Below, one piece after another: positions 37,070 to 46,930 of a stretch of DNA of 64,000 nt. Made by a program: the position numbers and the translations under genes. This DNA is from Flavobacterium sp. Its GTDB lineage: Bacteria > Bacteroidota > Bacteroidia > Flavobacteriales > Flavobacteriaceae. Below the pieces are notes generated by a model. That model searched no databases. It saw only the letters and a program-made list of their open reading frames with translations, and was not told where the DNA came from. Each line of letters begins with the position of its first letter. Within the stretch, counting starts at the first letter, position 1. The DNA is taken from NCBI GenBank assembly GCA_030151565.1, contig JASLDM010000116.1:1-64000 (forward strand), written 5' to 3'.

Positions 37070-37118
37070 CGATAAGAGAATTTAACTAAGATCTTTTAAA
37101 CAATTTATTTTGAGATAT

Positions 37119-37126
37119 TATCTTTG
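37119..37126 (+). promoter_or_regulatory. promoter -7 box for the GAF protein gene
   Basis: TATCTTTG matches TAnnTTTG exactly, 15 nt before the ATG at 37142. Confidence 0.55.
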
Positions 37127-37141
37127 TAAAAAAAAGAAAAC

Positions 37142-37597
37142 ATGAATTATTCTGAAATTTACGAAAAAGCATTGATAATTATTCATGAAGAAATGCTTTC
37201 TAGAGAAAATAAGTTGCAAAAGCTTTGTGAGTTCTTGAAAAGCGAATTACCGACTTATGATTGGGTAGGGTTTTATTTAGCATCAGACAACAAGCCAGAA
37301 CTTTATTTGTTGGTTTATGCAGGAGCAGAAACTGATCATACAATTATTCCTTTTGGTAAAGGAATTTGTGGACAAGTTGCGGTCTCAAATCAGTCCTTTT
37401 TAGTAGCGGATGTTGCGGCTCAAGATAATTATATCGCTTGTAGTATTGATGTTAAATCAGAAATTGTGGTACCAATATTTGTGAAAGGAAAAAATATAGG
37501 ACAAATCGATGTTGATTCACATACAGTTTCTGCATTTACGGAAGATGATCGTGTCTTTTTAGAAAAAATTAATAGGGAAGTAGCGCTTTTGTTTTGA
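37142..37597 (+). CDS. GAF-domain protein, free-methionine-(R)-sulfoxide reductase-like
   Basis: Single GAF-domain protein of 151 residues resembling free methionine-(R)-sulfoxide reductase (fRMsr). Conserved elements are WVGFYLA near residue 41, PFGKGICGQVAV with Cys76, and YIACSIDVKSEIVVPI with Cys100, the likely catalytic cysteine. The third cysteine of the enterobacterial enzyme aligns with His66 here, so recycling of the oxidised enzyme may differ or the activity may be lost. It is encoded divergently from xrtF; whether it has any role in sorting is unknown. Confidence 0.8.
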   Translation: MNYSEIYEKALIIIHEEMLSRENKLQKLCEFLKSELPTYDWVGFYLASDNKPELYLLVYAGAETDHTIIPFGKGICGQVAVSNQSFLVADVAAQDNYIACSIDVKSEIVVPIFVKGKNIGQIDVDSHTVSAFTEDDRVFLEKINREVALLF

Positions 37598-37674
37598 AAG
37601 GAATAAGAAATTTAAATTTTTATTTAAAAGCCATAAATTTATTCTTTAAGATGGTTTTATTTCGAAAATAGAAT

Positions 37675-37682
37675 TATCTTTG
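37675..37682 (+). promoter_or_regulatory. promoter -7 box for rpsO
   Basis: TATCTTTG matches TAnnTTTG exactly, 58 nt before the rpsO ATG. The expected -33 region has a T-rich stretch but no TTTG. Confidence 0.55.
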
Positions 37683-37740
37683 CCGAAGAATTGTAACTAG
37701 ATACGATTCACTACATAATAATCATTTAAATAATATTGGC

Positions 37741-38010
37741 ATGTATTTGACAAAAGAAATTAAAGAAAACATTTTCACACAACACGGTGGGAAAGTTGAA
37801 AACACAGGTTCTGCAGAAGGACAAATTGCACTTTTTACTTTTAGAATTTCTCACTTAACTGAGCATTTAAAAAGAAATCGTAAAGATTATAATACTGAGC
37901 GTTCATTAGTTCTTTTAGTAGGAAAAAGAAGAAGACTTCTTGACTATTTAAAGAAAAAAGATATCAATAGATATCGTGAGATTATTAAAGAATTGAATAT
38001 TAGAAAATAA
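37741..38010 (+). CDS. rpsO: 30S ribosomal protein S15
   Basis: Ribosomal protein uS15 of 89 residues. It shows the NTGSAEGQIALFTFRISHLTEHLK segment and the Leu-Val-Gly-Lys-Arg-Arg-Arg-Leu-Leu motif near residue 60. S15 organises the central domain of the small subunit. It is upstream of pnp, the widespread rpsO-pnp order, but a terminator separates the two. Confidence 0.96.
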   Translation: MYLTKEIKENIFTQHGGKVENTGSAEGQIALFTFRISHLTEHLKRNRKDYNTERSLVLLVGKRRRLLDYLKKKDINRYREIIKELNIRK

Positions 38011-38018
38011 TCAATACT

Positions 38019-38050
38019 AAAGAGGTGCCTACGCGCCTCTTTTTCTTTTT
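38019..38050 (+). terminator. terminator after rpsO
   Basis: Ten-pair stem AAAGAGGTGC/GCGCCTCTTT (one G-T wobble), CTAC loop, then a T-rich run, 9 nt past the stop. Confidence 0.88.
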
Positions 38051-38090
38051 AGAATTTTGTCAGAAAAAGTCTAGTTTTTCATTGGGTTTC

Positions 38091-38128
38091 ATACAACTAC
38101 ACACAACAACAACTACAACACAACAACC
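38091..38128 (+). promoter_or_regulatory. guanine-free CAA-rich leader of pnp
   Basis: A 38-nt stretch with no G and many CAA/ACA units lies 26 nt before the pnp ATG. It cannot form stable structure by itself and may keep the leader open or bind an RNA-binding protein. A near-match to the -7 box (GAATTTTG, 38052-38058 region) is about 35 nt upstream. Confidence 0.35.
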
Positions 38129-38153
38129 CTTTGTTTAATAAAGTATAATTATT

Positions 38154-40328
38154 ATGATCCCTAAGGTAACTAAAGAAATTATCGATTTAGGAGATGGGAG
38201 AACTATCTCAATCGAAACAGGAAAATTAGCGAAACAAGCAGATGGGTCTGTTGTTGTTCGTATGGGAGATTGTATGTTGCTTGCAACAGCAGTTTCTTCA
38301 CGTTCTGCAAATCCAGGCGTTGATTTCCTTCCTTTAACTGTAGATTACAGAGAGAAATTTGCTGCAGCTGGGCGTTTTCCAGGTGGCTTTTTCAAACGCG
38401 AGGCACGTCCAAGTGATAGCGAAGTTTTAACAATGCGATTAGTTGACCGTGTATTACGTCCACTTTTCCCTGATGATTATCATGCCGAAACGCAAGTTAT
38501 GATTCAATTGATGTCTTTTGATGAAGAAGTTATGCCAGATGCATTAGCTGGTTTAGCTGCTTCGGCTGCATTAGCCGTTTCAGATATCCCTTTTTACAAT
38601 TATATTTCTGAAGTACGTGTTGGGCGTGTGGATGGGAAGTTAATTATCAATCCAACGAAAGCGCAATTAGAGGTTTCTGACATCGACATGATGATTGGTG
38701 CGTCTAAAGATTCTGTTGCGATGGTAGAAGGAGAGATGAAAGAGATTTCTGAAGCAGAAATGGTAGAAGCTATCAAATTTGCTCACGAAGCAATTAAAAA
38801 ACAAGTTGAAGCACAAGAGAAAATGCGTGCAGCTTTAAATCTTGAGTACAGAACGTATGAAGGAGAAGAGGAAGATGCAAACATTGAATCTGCTATTCAT
38901 TCTGCCTCTTATGATAAAATGTATGCAATTGCTTCTGAAGCAAGTGCAAAACATGAAAGAAGTGAGAAGTTTGCAGCTGTAAAAGAGGAAGTTTTGGCTT
39001 TGTTCTCAGCGGAAGAGCAAGAGGAAAAAGCAGATTTGATCTCAAAGTATTTCTCTAAAGTAAATAAAGAAGCTGTTAGAAATTTAATTTTAGATCAAGG
39101 AATTCGCTTAGACGGACGTCAAACTACTCAAATTCGTCCAATTTGGACAGAAGTTGATTATTTGCCATCAACACATGGATCTGCTATTTTTACACGAGGT
39201 GAAACACAAGCTTTAGCTACAGTAACTCTAGGGACTTCTAGGGAAGCTAATGTAATTGATTTGCCAAGTGATCAAGGTGAAGAGCGTTTTTATTTACACT
39301 ATAATTTTCCTCCATTCTCAACAGGAGAGGCGAGACCTTTAAGAGGTACTTCTCGTAGAGAGGTTGGACATGGAAATCTTGCACAACGTGCTTTGAAGAA
39401 CATGATTCCAGAAGATTGTCCTTACACTATTCGTGTGGTTTCTGAAGTATTAGAATCAAACGGATCTTCTTCAATGGCTACTGTTTGTGCTGGGACTCTT
39501 GCTTTAATGGATGCTGGTATTCAGCTTAAAAAACCAGTTTCTGGTATTGCAATGGGATTGATTTCAGATGCAAAAACAGGACGCTGGGCGGTACTTTCAG
39601 ATATTTTAGGTGATGAAGATCATTTAGGAGATATGGACTTTAAAGTTACAGGTACTGCTGAGGGAATTACAGCTTGTCAAATGGATATTAAGATTGAAGG
39701 ATTAGCGTATGATATCATGGAGCAAGCTTTGACGCAAGCTCGTGACGGACGTTTACATATTCTAGGAAAATTGACGGAGACAATGGCAGCGCCAAACGAA
39801 ACGGTGAAACCAAAAGCTCCAAAAATTATTACAAGAACAATTCCAGGAAACTTTATCGGAGCTTTAATTGGACCTGGCGGAAAAGTAATCCAAGAATTAC
39901 AAAAAGCAACAGGAACTACTATTGTTATTAATGAAGTTGATGAGCAAGGTGTCATCGAAATTTTAGGAACTGATCCAGAAGGAATTGAAACTGTATTAGC
40001 TAAAATTAAGTCGATTACGTTTAAGCCAGAAGTTGGAGAAACATATTCAGTAAAAGTAATCAAGATGTTAGATTTTGGTGCTGTAGTTGAGTATATGGAT
40101 GCTCCTGGTAATGAAGTGTTACTTCACGTTTCTGAATTAGCTTGGGAGCGTACAGAAAATGTAGCAGATGTGGTTAAGATGGGTGATGTTTTTGATGTGA
40201 AATACTTAGGTGTAGATCCAAAAACACGTAAAGAAAAAGTATCTAAAAAGGCACTTTTACCAAGACCTCCTAGAGAACCTAAAAAAGATGCACCTGAAAA
40301 GGATGCACCCAAAACAGAAAATAAATAA
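38154..40328 (+). CDS. pnp: polynucleotide phosphorylase
   Basis: PNPase of 724 residues, a phosphorolytic 3'-5' exoribonuclease that also can add tails. Two RNase PH domains (about 10-230 and 315-545) flank an alpha-helical domain; conserved elements are [32 protein letters not shown] residues near 65, [17 protein letters not shown] near residue 400 and a DxMGxx-type region near 510. A KH domain ([11 protein letters not shown] near residue 578) and an S1 domain (about 622-690) follow, then a short charged tail with repeated DAP units. Length is normal for flavobacteria. Confidence 0.97.
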   Translation: MIPKVTKEIIDLGDGRTISIETGKLAKQADGSVVVRMGDCMLLATAVSSRSANPGVDFLPLTVDYREKFAAAGRFPGGFFKREARPSDSEVLTMRLVDRVLRPLFPDDYHAETQVMIQLMSFDEEVMPDALAGLAASAALAVSDIPFYNYISEVRVGRVDGKLIINPTKAQLEVSDIDMMIGASKDSVAMVEGEMKEISEAEMVEAIKFAHEAIKKQVEAQEKMRAALNLEYRTYEGEEEDANIESAIHSASYDKMYAIASEASAKHERSEKFAAVKEEVLALFSAEEQEEKADLISKYFSKVNKEAVRNLILDQGIRLDGRQTTQIRPIWTEVDYLPSTHGSAIFTRGETQALATVTLGTSREANVIDLPSDQGEERFYLHYNFPPFSTGEARPLRGTSRREVGHGNLAQRALKNMIPEDCPYTIRVVSEVLESNGSSSMATVCAGTLALMDAGIQLKKPVSGIAMGLISDAKTGRWAVLSDILGDEDHLGDMDFKVTGTAEGITACQMDIKIEGLAYDIMEQALTQARDGRLHILGKLTETMAAPNETVKPKAPKIITRTIPGNFIGALIGPGGKVIQELQKATGTTIVINEVDEQGVIEILGTDPEGIETVLAKIKSITFKPEVGETYSVKVIKMLDFGAVVEYMDAPGNEVLLHVSELAWERTENVADVVKMGDVFDVKYLGVDPKTRKEKVSKKALLPRPPREPKKDAPEKDAPKTENK

Positions 40329-40336
40329 TACCGATT

Positions 40337-40371
40337 AAAAAAAGGGGTTGCTTTAAGCAACCCCTTTTTTT
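40337..40371 (+). terminator. terminator after pnp
   Basis: A-run, GC-rich stem GGGGTTGC/GCAACCCC with a TTTAA loop and a run of seven Ts. Confidence 0.93.
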
Positions 40372-42062
<1,691 letters not shown>

Positions 42063-42068
42063 TAGTAT

Positions 42069-42102
42069 AAGAGGTTGGCTAAACAGTCAGCCTCTTTTTT
42101 AA
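42069..42102 (+). terminator. terminator after tmm
   Basis: Stem AAGAGGTTGGCT/AGTCAGCCTCTT with wobble pairs, AAAC loop and T-run, 6 nt past the stop. Confidence 0.85.
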
Positions 42103-42213
42103 TAATTAAAAATAATTCTCTGCTTTTTTGTAACCTTTTATGTGTGTCATACGTATAACTATGGTAAGAGATACAAAACACTAAGATCAAATAGATTAAA
42201 TTAGATTTATATT

Positions 42214-43077
42214 ATGAGACAACTTAAAATTACCAAGCAGGTAACCAATCGTGAGACGGCGTCGTTAGATAAATATTTGCAAGAAATTGGTAAGGTAGAT
42301 TTGATTACTGCAGATGAAGAGGTAGAATTAGCGCAAAGGATTAAAGCAGGTGATCAAAGAGCTTTAGAAAAATTGACTAAAGCGAATTTACGATTTGTGG
42401 TTTCTGTAGCAAAACAATATCAAAACCAAGGTCTAACATTACCCGATTTAATTAATGAAGGAAATTTAGGATTGATTAAGGCTGCCCAACGTTTTGACGA
42501 AACTCGAGGATTTAAGTTTATTTCGTATGCTGTATGGTGGATTCGTCAATCAATTTTATCGGCTTTGGCAGAACAGTCTCGTATTGTGCGTTTACCATTG
42601 AATAAAATTGGATCAATCAATAAGATCAATAAAATGTATGCTTTATTGGAGCAATCAAATGAGCGTCCACCTTCTGCAGAAGAGATTGCAAAAGAATTGG
42701 ATATGACCGTAAATGATGTTAAAGAGAGTATGAAAAACTCTGGACGTCACTTATCAATGGATGCTCCATTAGTAGAAGGAGAGGATTCAAATCTTTACGA
42801 TGTTTTGCGTTCTGGAGAATCGCCAAATCCAGATCGAGAGCTTATCCACGAATCTTTGCGTACTGAAATTGAACGTGCCTTAGAAACGTTAACTCCGAGA
42901 GAAGCTGACGTTGTTCGTCTTTATTTTGGATTAGGAGATCAACACCCAATGACGTTAGAAGAAATAGGTGAGACTTTTGATTTGACAAGAGAACGTGTTC
43001 GTCAAATTAAGGAGAAAGCGATTAGAAGATTGAAACATACTTCAAGAAGCAAAATCTTGAAAACATATTTAGGATAA
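42214..43077 (+). CDS. rpoD: primary sigma factor RpoD/SigA
   Basis: Housekeeping sigma factor of 287 residues. Region 1.2 ([15 protein letters not shown]), region 2 with the core-binding and -10 helix block [20 protein letters not shown] and [15 protein letters not shown], region 3, and region 4 with [18 protein letters not shown] are all present. Region 1.1 and the non-conserved insert are absent, the normal compact form in Bacteroidota, whose primary sigma reads TTTG/TAnnTTTG promoters like those found throughout this window. Its own upstream region has no exact TAnnTTTG box. Confidence 0.95.
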   Translation: MRQLKITKQVTNRETASLDKYLQEIGKVDLITADEEVELAQRIKAGDQRALEKLTKANLRFVVSVAKQYQNQGLTLPDLINEGNLGLIKAAQRFDETRGFKFISYAVWWIRQSILSALAEQSRIVRLPLNKIGSINKINKMYALLEQSNERPPSAEEIAKELDMTVNDVKESMKNSGRHLSMDAPLVEGEDSNLYDVLRSGESPNPDRELIHESLRTEIERALETLTPREADVVRLYFGLGDQHPMTLEEIGETFDLTRERVRQIKEKAIRRLKHTSRSKILKTYLG

Positions 43078-43097
43078 TAATCCACACTCAATTATAT

Positions 43098-43127
43098 AAA
43101 AAAGCTACTTTTAAGTAGCTTTTTTTG
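43098..43127 (+). terminator. terminator after rpoD
   Basis: A-run, stem AGCTACTT/AAGTAGCT with a two-T loop, and a run of seven or more Ts. Confidence 0.88.
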
Positions 43128-43140
43128 TGCTTTAAAAGCA

Positions 43141-43170
43141 TTGAACTCTAGGCGGAAGTGGTTATATTTG
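43141..43170 (+). promoter_or_regulatory. leaderless-type promoter of the first CNGKCH gene
   Basis: TTG (43141-43143), 19 nt, then TATATTTG (43163-43170). The spacer CCTT (4 nt) leads directly into the ATG at 43175, so the mRNA should begin at or next to the start codon. Confidence 0.7.
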
Positions 43171-43174
43171 CCTT

Positions 43175-43543
43175 ATGAAGTCTGTTTTATTCCTCTTGTC
43201 GTTTCTCTTCATTTTTAGACCGGTTATGCCGGTTATCGACTATTGGATTGACTATGATTATATCGCAACTGTTTTGTGTGTGAATAAAGATAAACCAGAA
43301 TTACAATGTAACGGTAAGTGTCATTTAATGGAGGAATTATCTAAAGTTAATGAGGAACCAAGTCAAACTGATAAAAAAATGTCAGTTGTAGCTTTTTCAA
43401 TGGTTTTCTTCCAAGATTTTTCAGAAGTTGTTATTTCCCAAGTTTTGAAATTAGCTAGTAAAAAAGTACTAGATTTTTATGAAAATGCATATCATAAATT
43501 ATTATCCTTCCAATTTTTTCGCCCACCATTAGTTTTTAATTAA
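43175..43543 (+). CDS. small membrane-anchored CNGKCH-motif protein (paralog 1)
   Basis: Protein of 122 residues of no family I can name with certainty. One N-terminal hydrophobic segment (about 2-20) anchors or exports it. The rest carries a putative metal site: Cys35, then KPEL and CNGKCH with Cys45, Cys49 and His50, followed by a Pro-Pro at 117-118 near the C-terminus (FFRPPLVF). The gene at 44542 encodes a clear paralog with the same residues at the same positions. Context (AraC regulator, MbnP/MbnH-like proteins) suggests a role in metal handling, probably copper; that is inference. Confidence 0.75.
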   Translation: MKSVLFLLSFLFIFRPVMPVIDYWIDYDYIATVLCVNKDKPELQCNGKCHLMEELSKVNEEPSQTDKKMSVVAFSMVFFQDFSEVVISQVLKLASKKVLDFYENAYHKLLSFQFFRPPLVFN

Positions 43544-43578
43544 AATCTAAAATTTAATTAAAAACTAATATAACTTAT

Positions 43579-44442
43579 ATGCAAACAACTTTTATTCCTG
43601 TTTGCCACATGAGCTATTTTATGAGTGATCACCCTCAATTTTACATGTCTTTTTTAGAGGGTTTTTCGCATTCTTATCCTTTGCTTTTCAGAAGTTTCAA
43701 GGCAGCTTTTTATATGCTTTGTTTTATTGAAAAGGGAAGAGGAGAAGTACGCATTGATCAACACAGAATTATAGTTGATGAGGCGCAGGCTTTTGTAATT
43801 AAACCTGGTGATTTAGCTTGTTTTGACTTAGATCCCCAAACTCAAGGTGTTGTTATTTGCTTTGATGAATCATTTTTTGCTTTGCGTTATCATGATAATG
43901 TTTTGCGAACTTTTGATTTTTTTTCTAATGATACAATACCATATACTACCATTTCTTTATCAATCAAACAACGTATAGAAGCCGTTATTGATTTGATGTA
44001 TGGCGAGTTTAAAGAGGTGAATGAGGATAAACAAACTGTTTTGAGATCCTACTTAAATATTCTTTTATTTGAATTGAATAGAGTAAAAGAACCAGAGGAA
44101 AGAACTTTAACGGGGACTGCTTTAGGGCAAAGAATGAAGGATTTTGAAGTGCTAGTCGAGCATTCGTACAAAGTAGCTAAAACACCTTCTTTTTACGCAG
44201 AGAAGCTTTATGTGTCGCCAAACTATCTGAATAAAATTTGTAAACAGGAAAGAGGATGTACAGCTGGAGATTTTATTCGTAAAAGAGTGATTTTAGAAGC
44301 GCAGCGTTTACTGCAGTTTACTACTTTAAATATTAATGAAATTGCTCAAGAACTTCTTTTTGAGAACACCTCTTATTTTGTTACTTTTTTCAAAAAATAT
44401 ACTGGAAGTACACCTGATACATACCGTAGGCTTAATTTTTAA
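43579..44442 (+). CDS. AraC-family transcriptional regulator
   Basis: Regulator of 287 residues. The N-terminal half (about 1-170) is a cupin-like sensing domain with IIVDEAQAFVIKPGDLACF. The C-terminal half (about 185-285) has two helix-turn-helix motifs: FYAEKLYVSPNYLNKICKQ and LNINEIAQELLFENTSYFVTFFKKYTGSTPDTYRR, the second being the AraC signature. It lies between two paralogous CNGKCH genes, 35 nt after the first. The ligand is unknown. Control of the flanking genes is likely from position but no binding site was identified. Confidence 0.9.
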   Translation: MQTTFIPVCHMSYFMSDHPQFYMSFLEGFSHSYPLLFRSFKAAFYMLCFIEKGRGEVRIDQHRIIVDEAQAFVIKPGDLACFDLDPQTQGVVICFDESFFALRYHDNVLRTFDFFSNDTIPYTTISLSIKQRIEAVIDLMYGEFKEVNEDKQTVLRSYLNILLFELNRVKEPEERTLTGTALGQRMKDFEVLVEHSYKVAKTPSFYAEKLYVSPNYLNKICKQERGCTAGDFIRKRVILEAQRLLQFTTLNINEIAQELLFENTSYFVTFFKKYTGSTPDTYRRLNF

Positions 44443-44529
44443 TTTTAATAATCAATCCAACAGTTATACAAATGAGGAAAACGACATGTTCTCGAAACCA
44501 GAGAATATTTATACTGTATAGTTTCTAAT

Positions 44530-44537
44530 TACTTTTG
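44530..44537 (+). promoter_or_regulatory. leaderless-type promoter of the second CNGKCH gene
   Basis: TACTTTTG followed by CAAC (4 nt) and then the GTG start at 44542. The spacing is identical to that of paralog 1 and of the HYC_CC_PP gene. The -33 element is weak. Confidence 0.65.
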
Positions 44538-44541
44538 CAAC

Positions 44542-44907
44542 GTGAAAAATATATATATCATATTCGCTTTCTTAATATTGCTCAAGCCGGTTTTTCCAAT
44601 GCTTGTGTATTGGTACGACTATGAATATATTTCTCAAGAGCTTTGTGAAAATATTGATAAACCAGAATTAGCGTGTAATGGAAAATGTCATTTGGTAAAA
44701 GAATTAAATAAAGCCAAAGACAATCCTTTTTCTTCAGCTAAGAAATTAGTTGTTTTTGATTTAGAGCCTCTATTGTTGTCTTCCGAAATGGAATTGGTTT
44801 CAATAGGTCAAGTTCTTTTTATACCAAAACACATTTCAGGTTTTCCAAATGTCTTTTATTCTTATTTAGGAGAGTCCCGTATTTTTCAGCCCCCCGTATT
44901 TGTTTAA
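44542..44907 (+). CDS. small membrane-anchored CNGKCH-motif protein (paralog 2)
   Basis: Protein of 121 residues, paralogous to the product at 43175. It aligns without gaps through the first half: hydrophobic anchor (about 2-20), YDYEYI, Cys35, DKPEL, then CNGKCH with Cys45, Cys49 and His50, and a C-terminal Pro-Pro at 117-118 (IFQPPVF). The central part has diverged. The start is GTG, fixed by the -7 box 4 nt upstream and by the alignment. It is 91 nt upstream of the MbnP-like gene with no terminator between, so it probably leads that operon. A metal-related function is inferred. Confidence 0.75.
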   Translation: MKNIYIIFAFLILLKPVFPMLVYWYDYEYISQELCENIDKPELACNGKCHLVKELNKAKDNPFSSAKKLVVFDLEPLLLSSEMELVSIGQVLFIPKHISGFPNVFYSYLGESRIFQPPVFV

Positions 44908-44998
44908 ATTTTAGTTATTTACTGTCTTTCCTTCTCCTTTAAATAGGTTGAAGCGGGATCTTTTATTCAAAATTTAATATATAATACGGAAATTCAAA

Positions 44999-45832
44999 AT
45001 GAAATTTAATTACAAAAATATTTGGGCAGCTTTAGTAGCAATAGTAATGTTATCTTCTTGTACTTCTTCTGACGATGAGGTGCTTAAAATTGAAAAAGAT
45101 GAGAAAGGAACAATGGAATGGTTTTTTGATCATACCTTAATGGGGGATAAAATGTTGTTAGATGTTGCTGCACGAACAAATGGAAATGGTGAACGATTAA
45201 CAATAAAACGTTTTAATTACATCGTTAGTAATATTGTGCTAATTGATGAAAATGGAGCATCTTTTACATATCCAAAAGATGAAAGTTATTTTATTATCAA
45301 TTCAGAAAAAGAAGAATTTGTAGTCCAACTTAAAAATATTCCGGCTGGAAATTATACAAAAGTAAAGTTTGGTTTGGGGGTTGATCAATCAAAATATTTA
45401 AGAGGTGAAGAAGAGCAACAAGAACTTTGGGATCTTGCGGCCACACATAACATGACTTGGTCTTGGATTACTGGTTATAAGTTTTTTAATATGGAAGGGA
45501 CTTTTACAAGTAACAAAGTAGAAGGTTCTCCACGATTTAGTCTGCATATTGGGAGTCACGGAACTAATTTAGATAATTATAAAGAAGTAGAGATAAATTT
45601 ACCGTCTATTGCTCGTGTACGTGAAACAATTAAGCCAAGTGTGCATTTTATGGTGGATGCTAATAAATTGATAGATGGAGAGCATAAAATTATTTTATCA
45701 GAAGCAATGAATCCAGCAGGAACTGCTGCTTCTATTATGGTAAATGCTGTAAAAGCACCTAAGATAATGGAAAACGCTACTAAAATGTTTCATGTAGATC
45801 ATGTGCATAATGACGGACAGTCGCACGAATAA
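44999..45832 (+). CDS. MbnP-like lipoprotein
   Basis: Lipoprotein of 277 residues (lipobox LSSC, Cys21) resembling the MbnP family, the partner of the dihaem enzyme MbnH. Family features are FNYIVSNIVLIDENG near residue 72, LKNIPAGNYTKVKFGLGVD near residue 111, and NMTWSWITGYKFFNMEG near residue 151, with Trp154 and Trp156. In the studied methanotroph pair a tryptophan of MbnP is oxidised to kynurenine and the protein binds copper; the equivalent residue here is not certain. The C-terminal tail is His-rich (HVDHVHNDGQSHE). The MbnH-like gene follows. Confidence 0.82.
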   Translation: MKFNYKNIWAALVAIVMLSSCTSSDDEVLKIEKDEKGTMEWFFDHTLMGDKMLLDVAARTNGNGERLTIKRFNYIVSNIVLIDENGASFTYPKDESYFIINSEKEEFVVQLKNIPAGNYTKVKFGLGVDQSKYLRGEEEQQELWDLAATHNMTWSWITGYKFFNMEGTFTSNKVEGSPRFSLHIGSHGTNLDNYKEVEINLPSIARVRETIKPSVHFMVDANKLIDGEHKIILSEAMNPAGTAASIMVNAVKAPKIMENATKMFHVDHVHNDGQSHE

Positions 45833-45847
45833 ATAGTTAATTATAAT

Positions 45848-45872
45848 TGGGATGTTCTTTTAGAACATCCCA
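45848..45872 (+). repeat. intergenic hairpin between mbnP-like and mbnH-like genes
   Basis: Perfect 11-bp inverted repeat TGGGATGTTCT/AGAACATCCCA with a TTT loop, but no T-run after it. It may protect or separate the two parts of the mRNA, or be a protein-binding site. Confidence 0.6.
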
Positions 45873-45885
45873 TGATCTACAAGGT

Positions 45886-46929
45886 ATGAAAAAGTTTACA
45901 GTTTTAATTATCAGTATGTTACTTATGTCTTGTAACACTGATGAAGGGACTTATTTAGATATTGATCATCCAATTCAATTACAGGTACCAACAAACTTTC
46001 CTCCTTTGTCTTATCAATTTATGAACAACCCTTTAACAGAAAAGGGTTTTGAATTGGGGCGGAAGTTGTTTTATGATGGGCGTTTATCTTCGAACGGAAT
46101 TGTTTCTTGTGCTTTTTGTCACGAACAGCAACATGCTTTTACGCATCACGGACATGATTTAAGTCATGGAGTAAATGATTTAATCGGAACTAGGAATACT
46201 CCCGCGCTTCAGAATTTAGCTTTTCAATCAGAATATTTCTTTGATGGAGCGTCAAATAACCTAGAAATGGTTGCAATTGTTCCTATTCATAATCCTGTTG
46301 AGATGAATGAAAGTTTGCCTTCTATAATCGAAAAAATTCGTGATGATCGTGATTATCAACGATTGTTTGCTGTAGTCTTTGAAAACAAAGCTATTAATTC
46401 GGCAAATATGTTGAAAGCTTTAGCTCAATATATGACAATGTTGATTTCTGCTGATTCGCGTTACGATAAATACGTGCGTAATGAAAATAATGCTTCATTT
46501 ACGGATAAAGAAAAACAAGGATTGAAAATTTTTAGAGAGAAATGTGCAACTTGTCATAGTACGGATTTATTTACAGATCATTCCTTTAGAAATAACGGAT
46601 TACCTGTTAATCCTAGATTAAACGATTTAGGACGAGAAGAGGTTACTGGGAATCCCTTAGATCGACATAAATTTAAAGTTCCTAGTTTACGAAATATTGC
46701 CTTAACAGCTCCTTATATGCATGATGGGAGATTGGGGTCTTTGGAGGCTGTTTTAGCCTTTTATGAAGAAGGTGTTCAGGACAGCGAGACTTTAGATCCT
46801 TTAATGAAGCAAAACTCACAATTGGGAATTCCTCTTAATGCAACAGAGAAAGAAGCTTTGATTGCTTTTTTAAAGACCTTGACAGATGACCAATTTATAC
46901 AAAATTCAAAATATTATTATCAAACATAA
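45886..46929 (+). CDS. MbnH-like dihaem cytochrome c peroxidase-family lipoprotein
   Basis: Lipoprotein of 347 residues (lipobox LLMSC, Cys16) with two c-type haem motifs, CAFCH at 75-79 and CATCH at 220-224, in the bacterial dihaem peroxidase/MauG fold. Pairing with an MbnP-like gene makes it an MbnH-type enzyme, which oxidises tryptophan in its partner. PSLRNIALTAPYMHDGRLGSLEAVLAFY near residue 275 is a family signature. At the usual FWDG position the sequence reads FFDG (Phe119), so the tryptophan commonly found between the haems is missing. The ATG at 45886 is chosen because the signal peptide begins there. Confidence 0.85.
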   Translation: MKKFTVLIISMLLMSCNTDEGTYLDIDHPIQLQVPTNFPPLSYQFMNNPLTEKGFELGRKLFYDGRLSSNGIVSCAFCHEQQHAFTHHGHDLSHGVNDLIGTRNTPALQNLAFQSEYFFDGASNNLEMVAIVPIHNPVEMNESLPSIIEKIRDDRDYQRLFAVVFENKAINSANMLKALAQYMTMLISADSRYDKYVRNENNASFTDKEKQGLKIFREKCATCHSTDLFTDHSFRNNGLPVNPRLNDLGREEVTGNPLDRHKFKVPSLRNIALTAPYMHDGRLGSLEAVLAFYEEGVQDSETLDPLMKQNSQLGIPLNATEKEALIAFLKTLTDDQFIQNSKYYYQT

Positions 46930-46930
46930 A

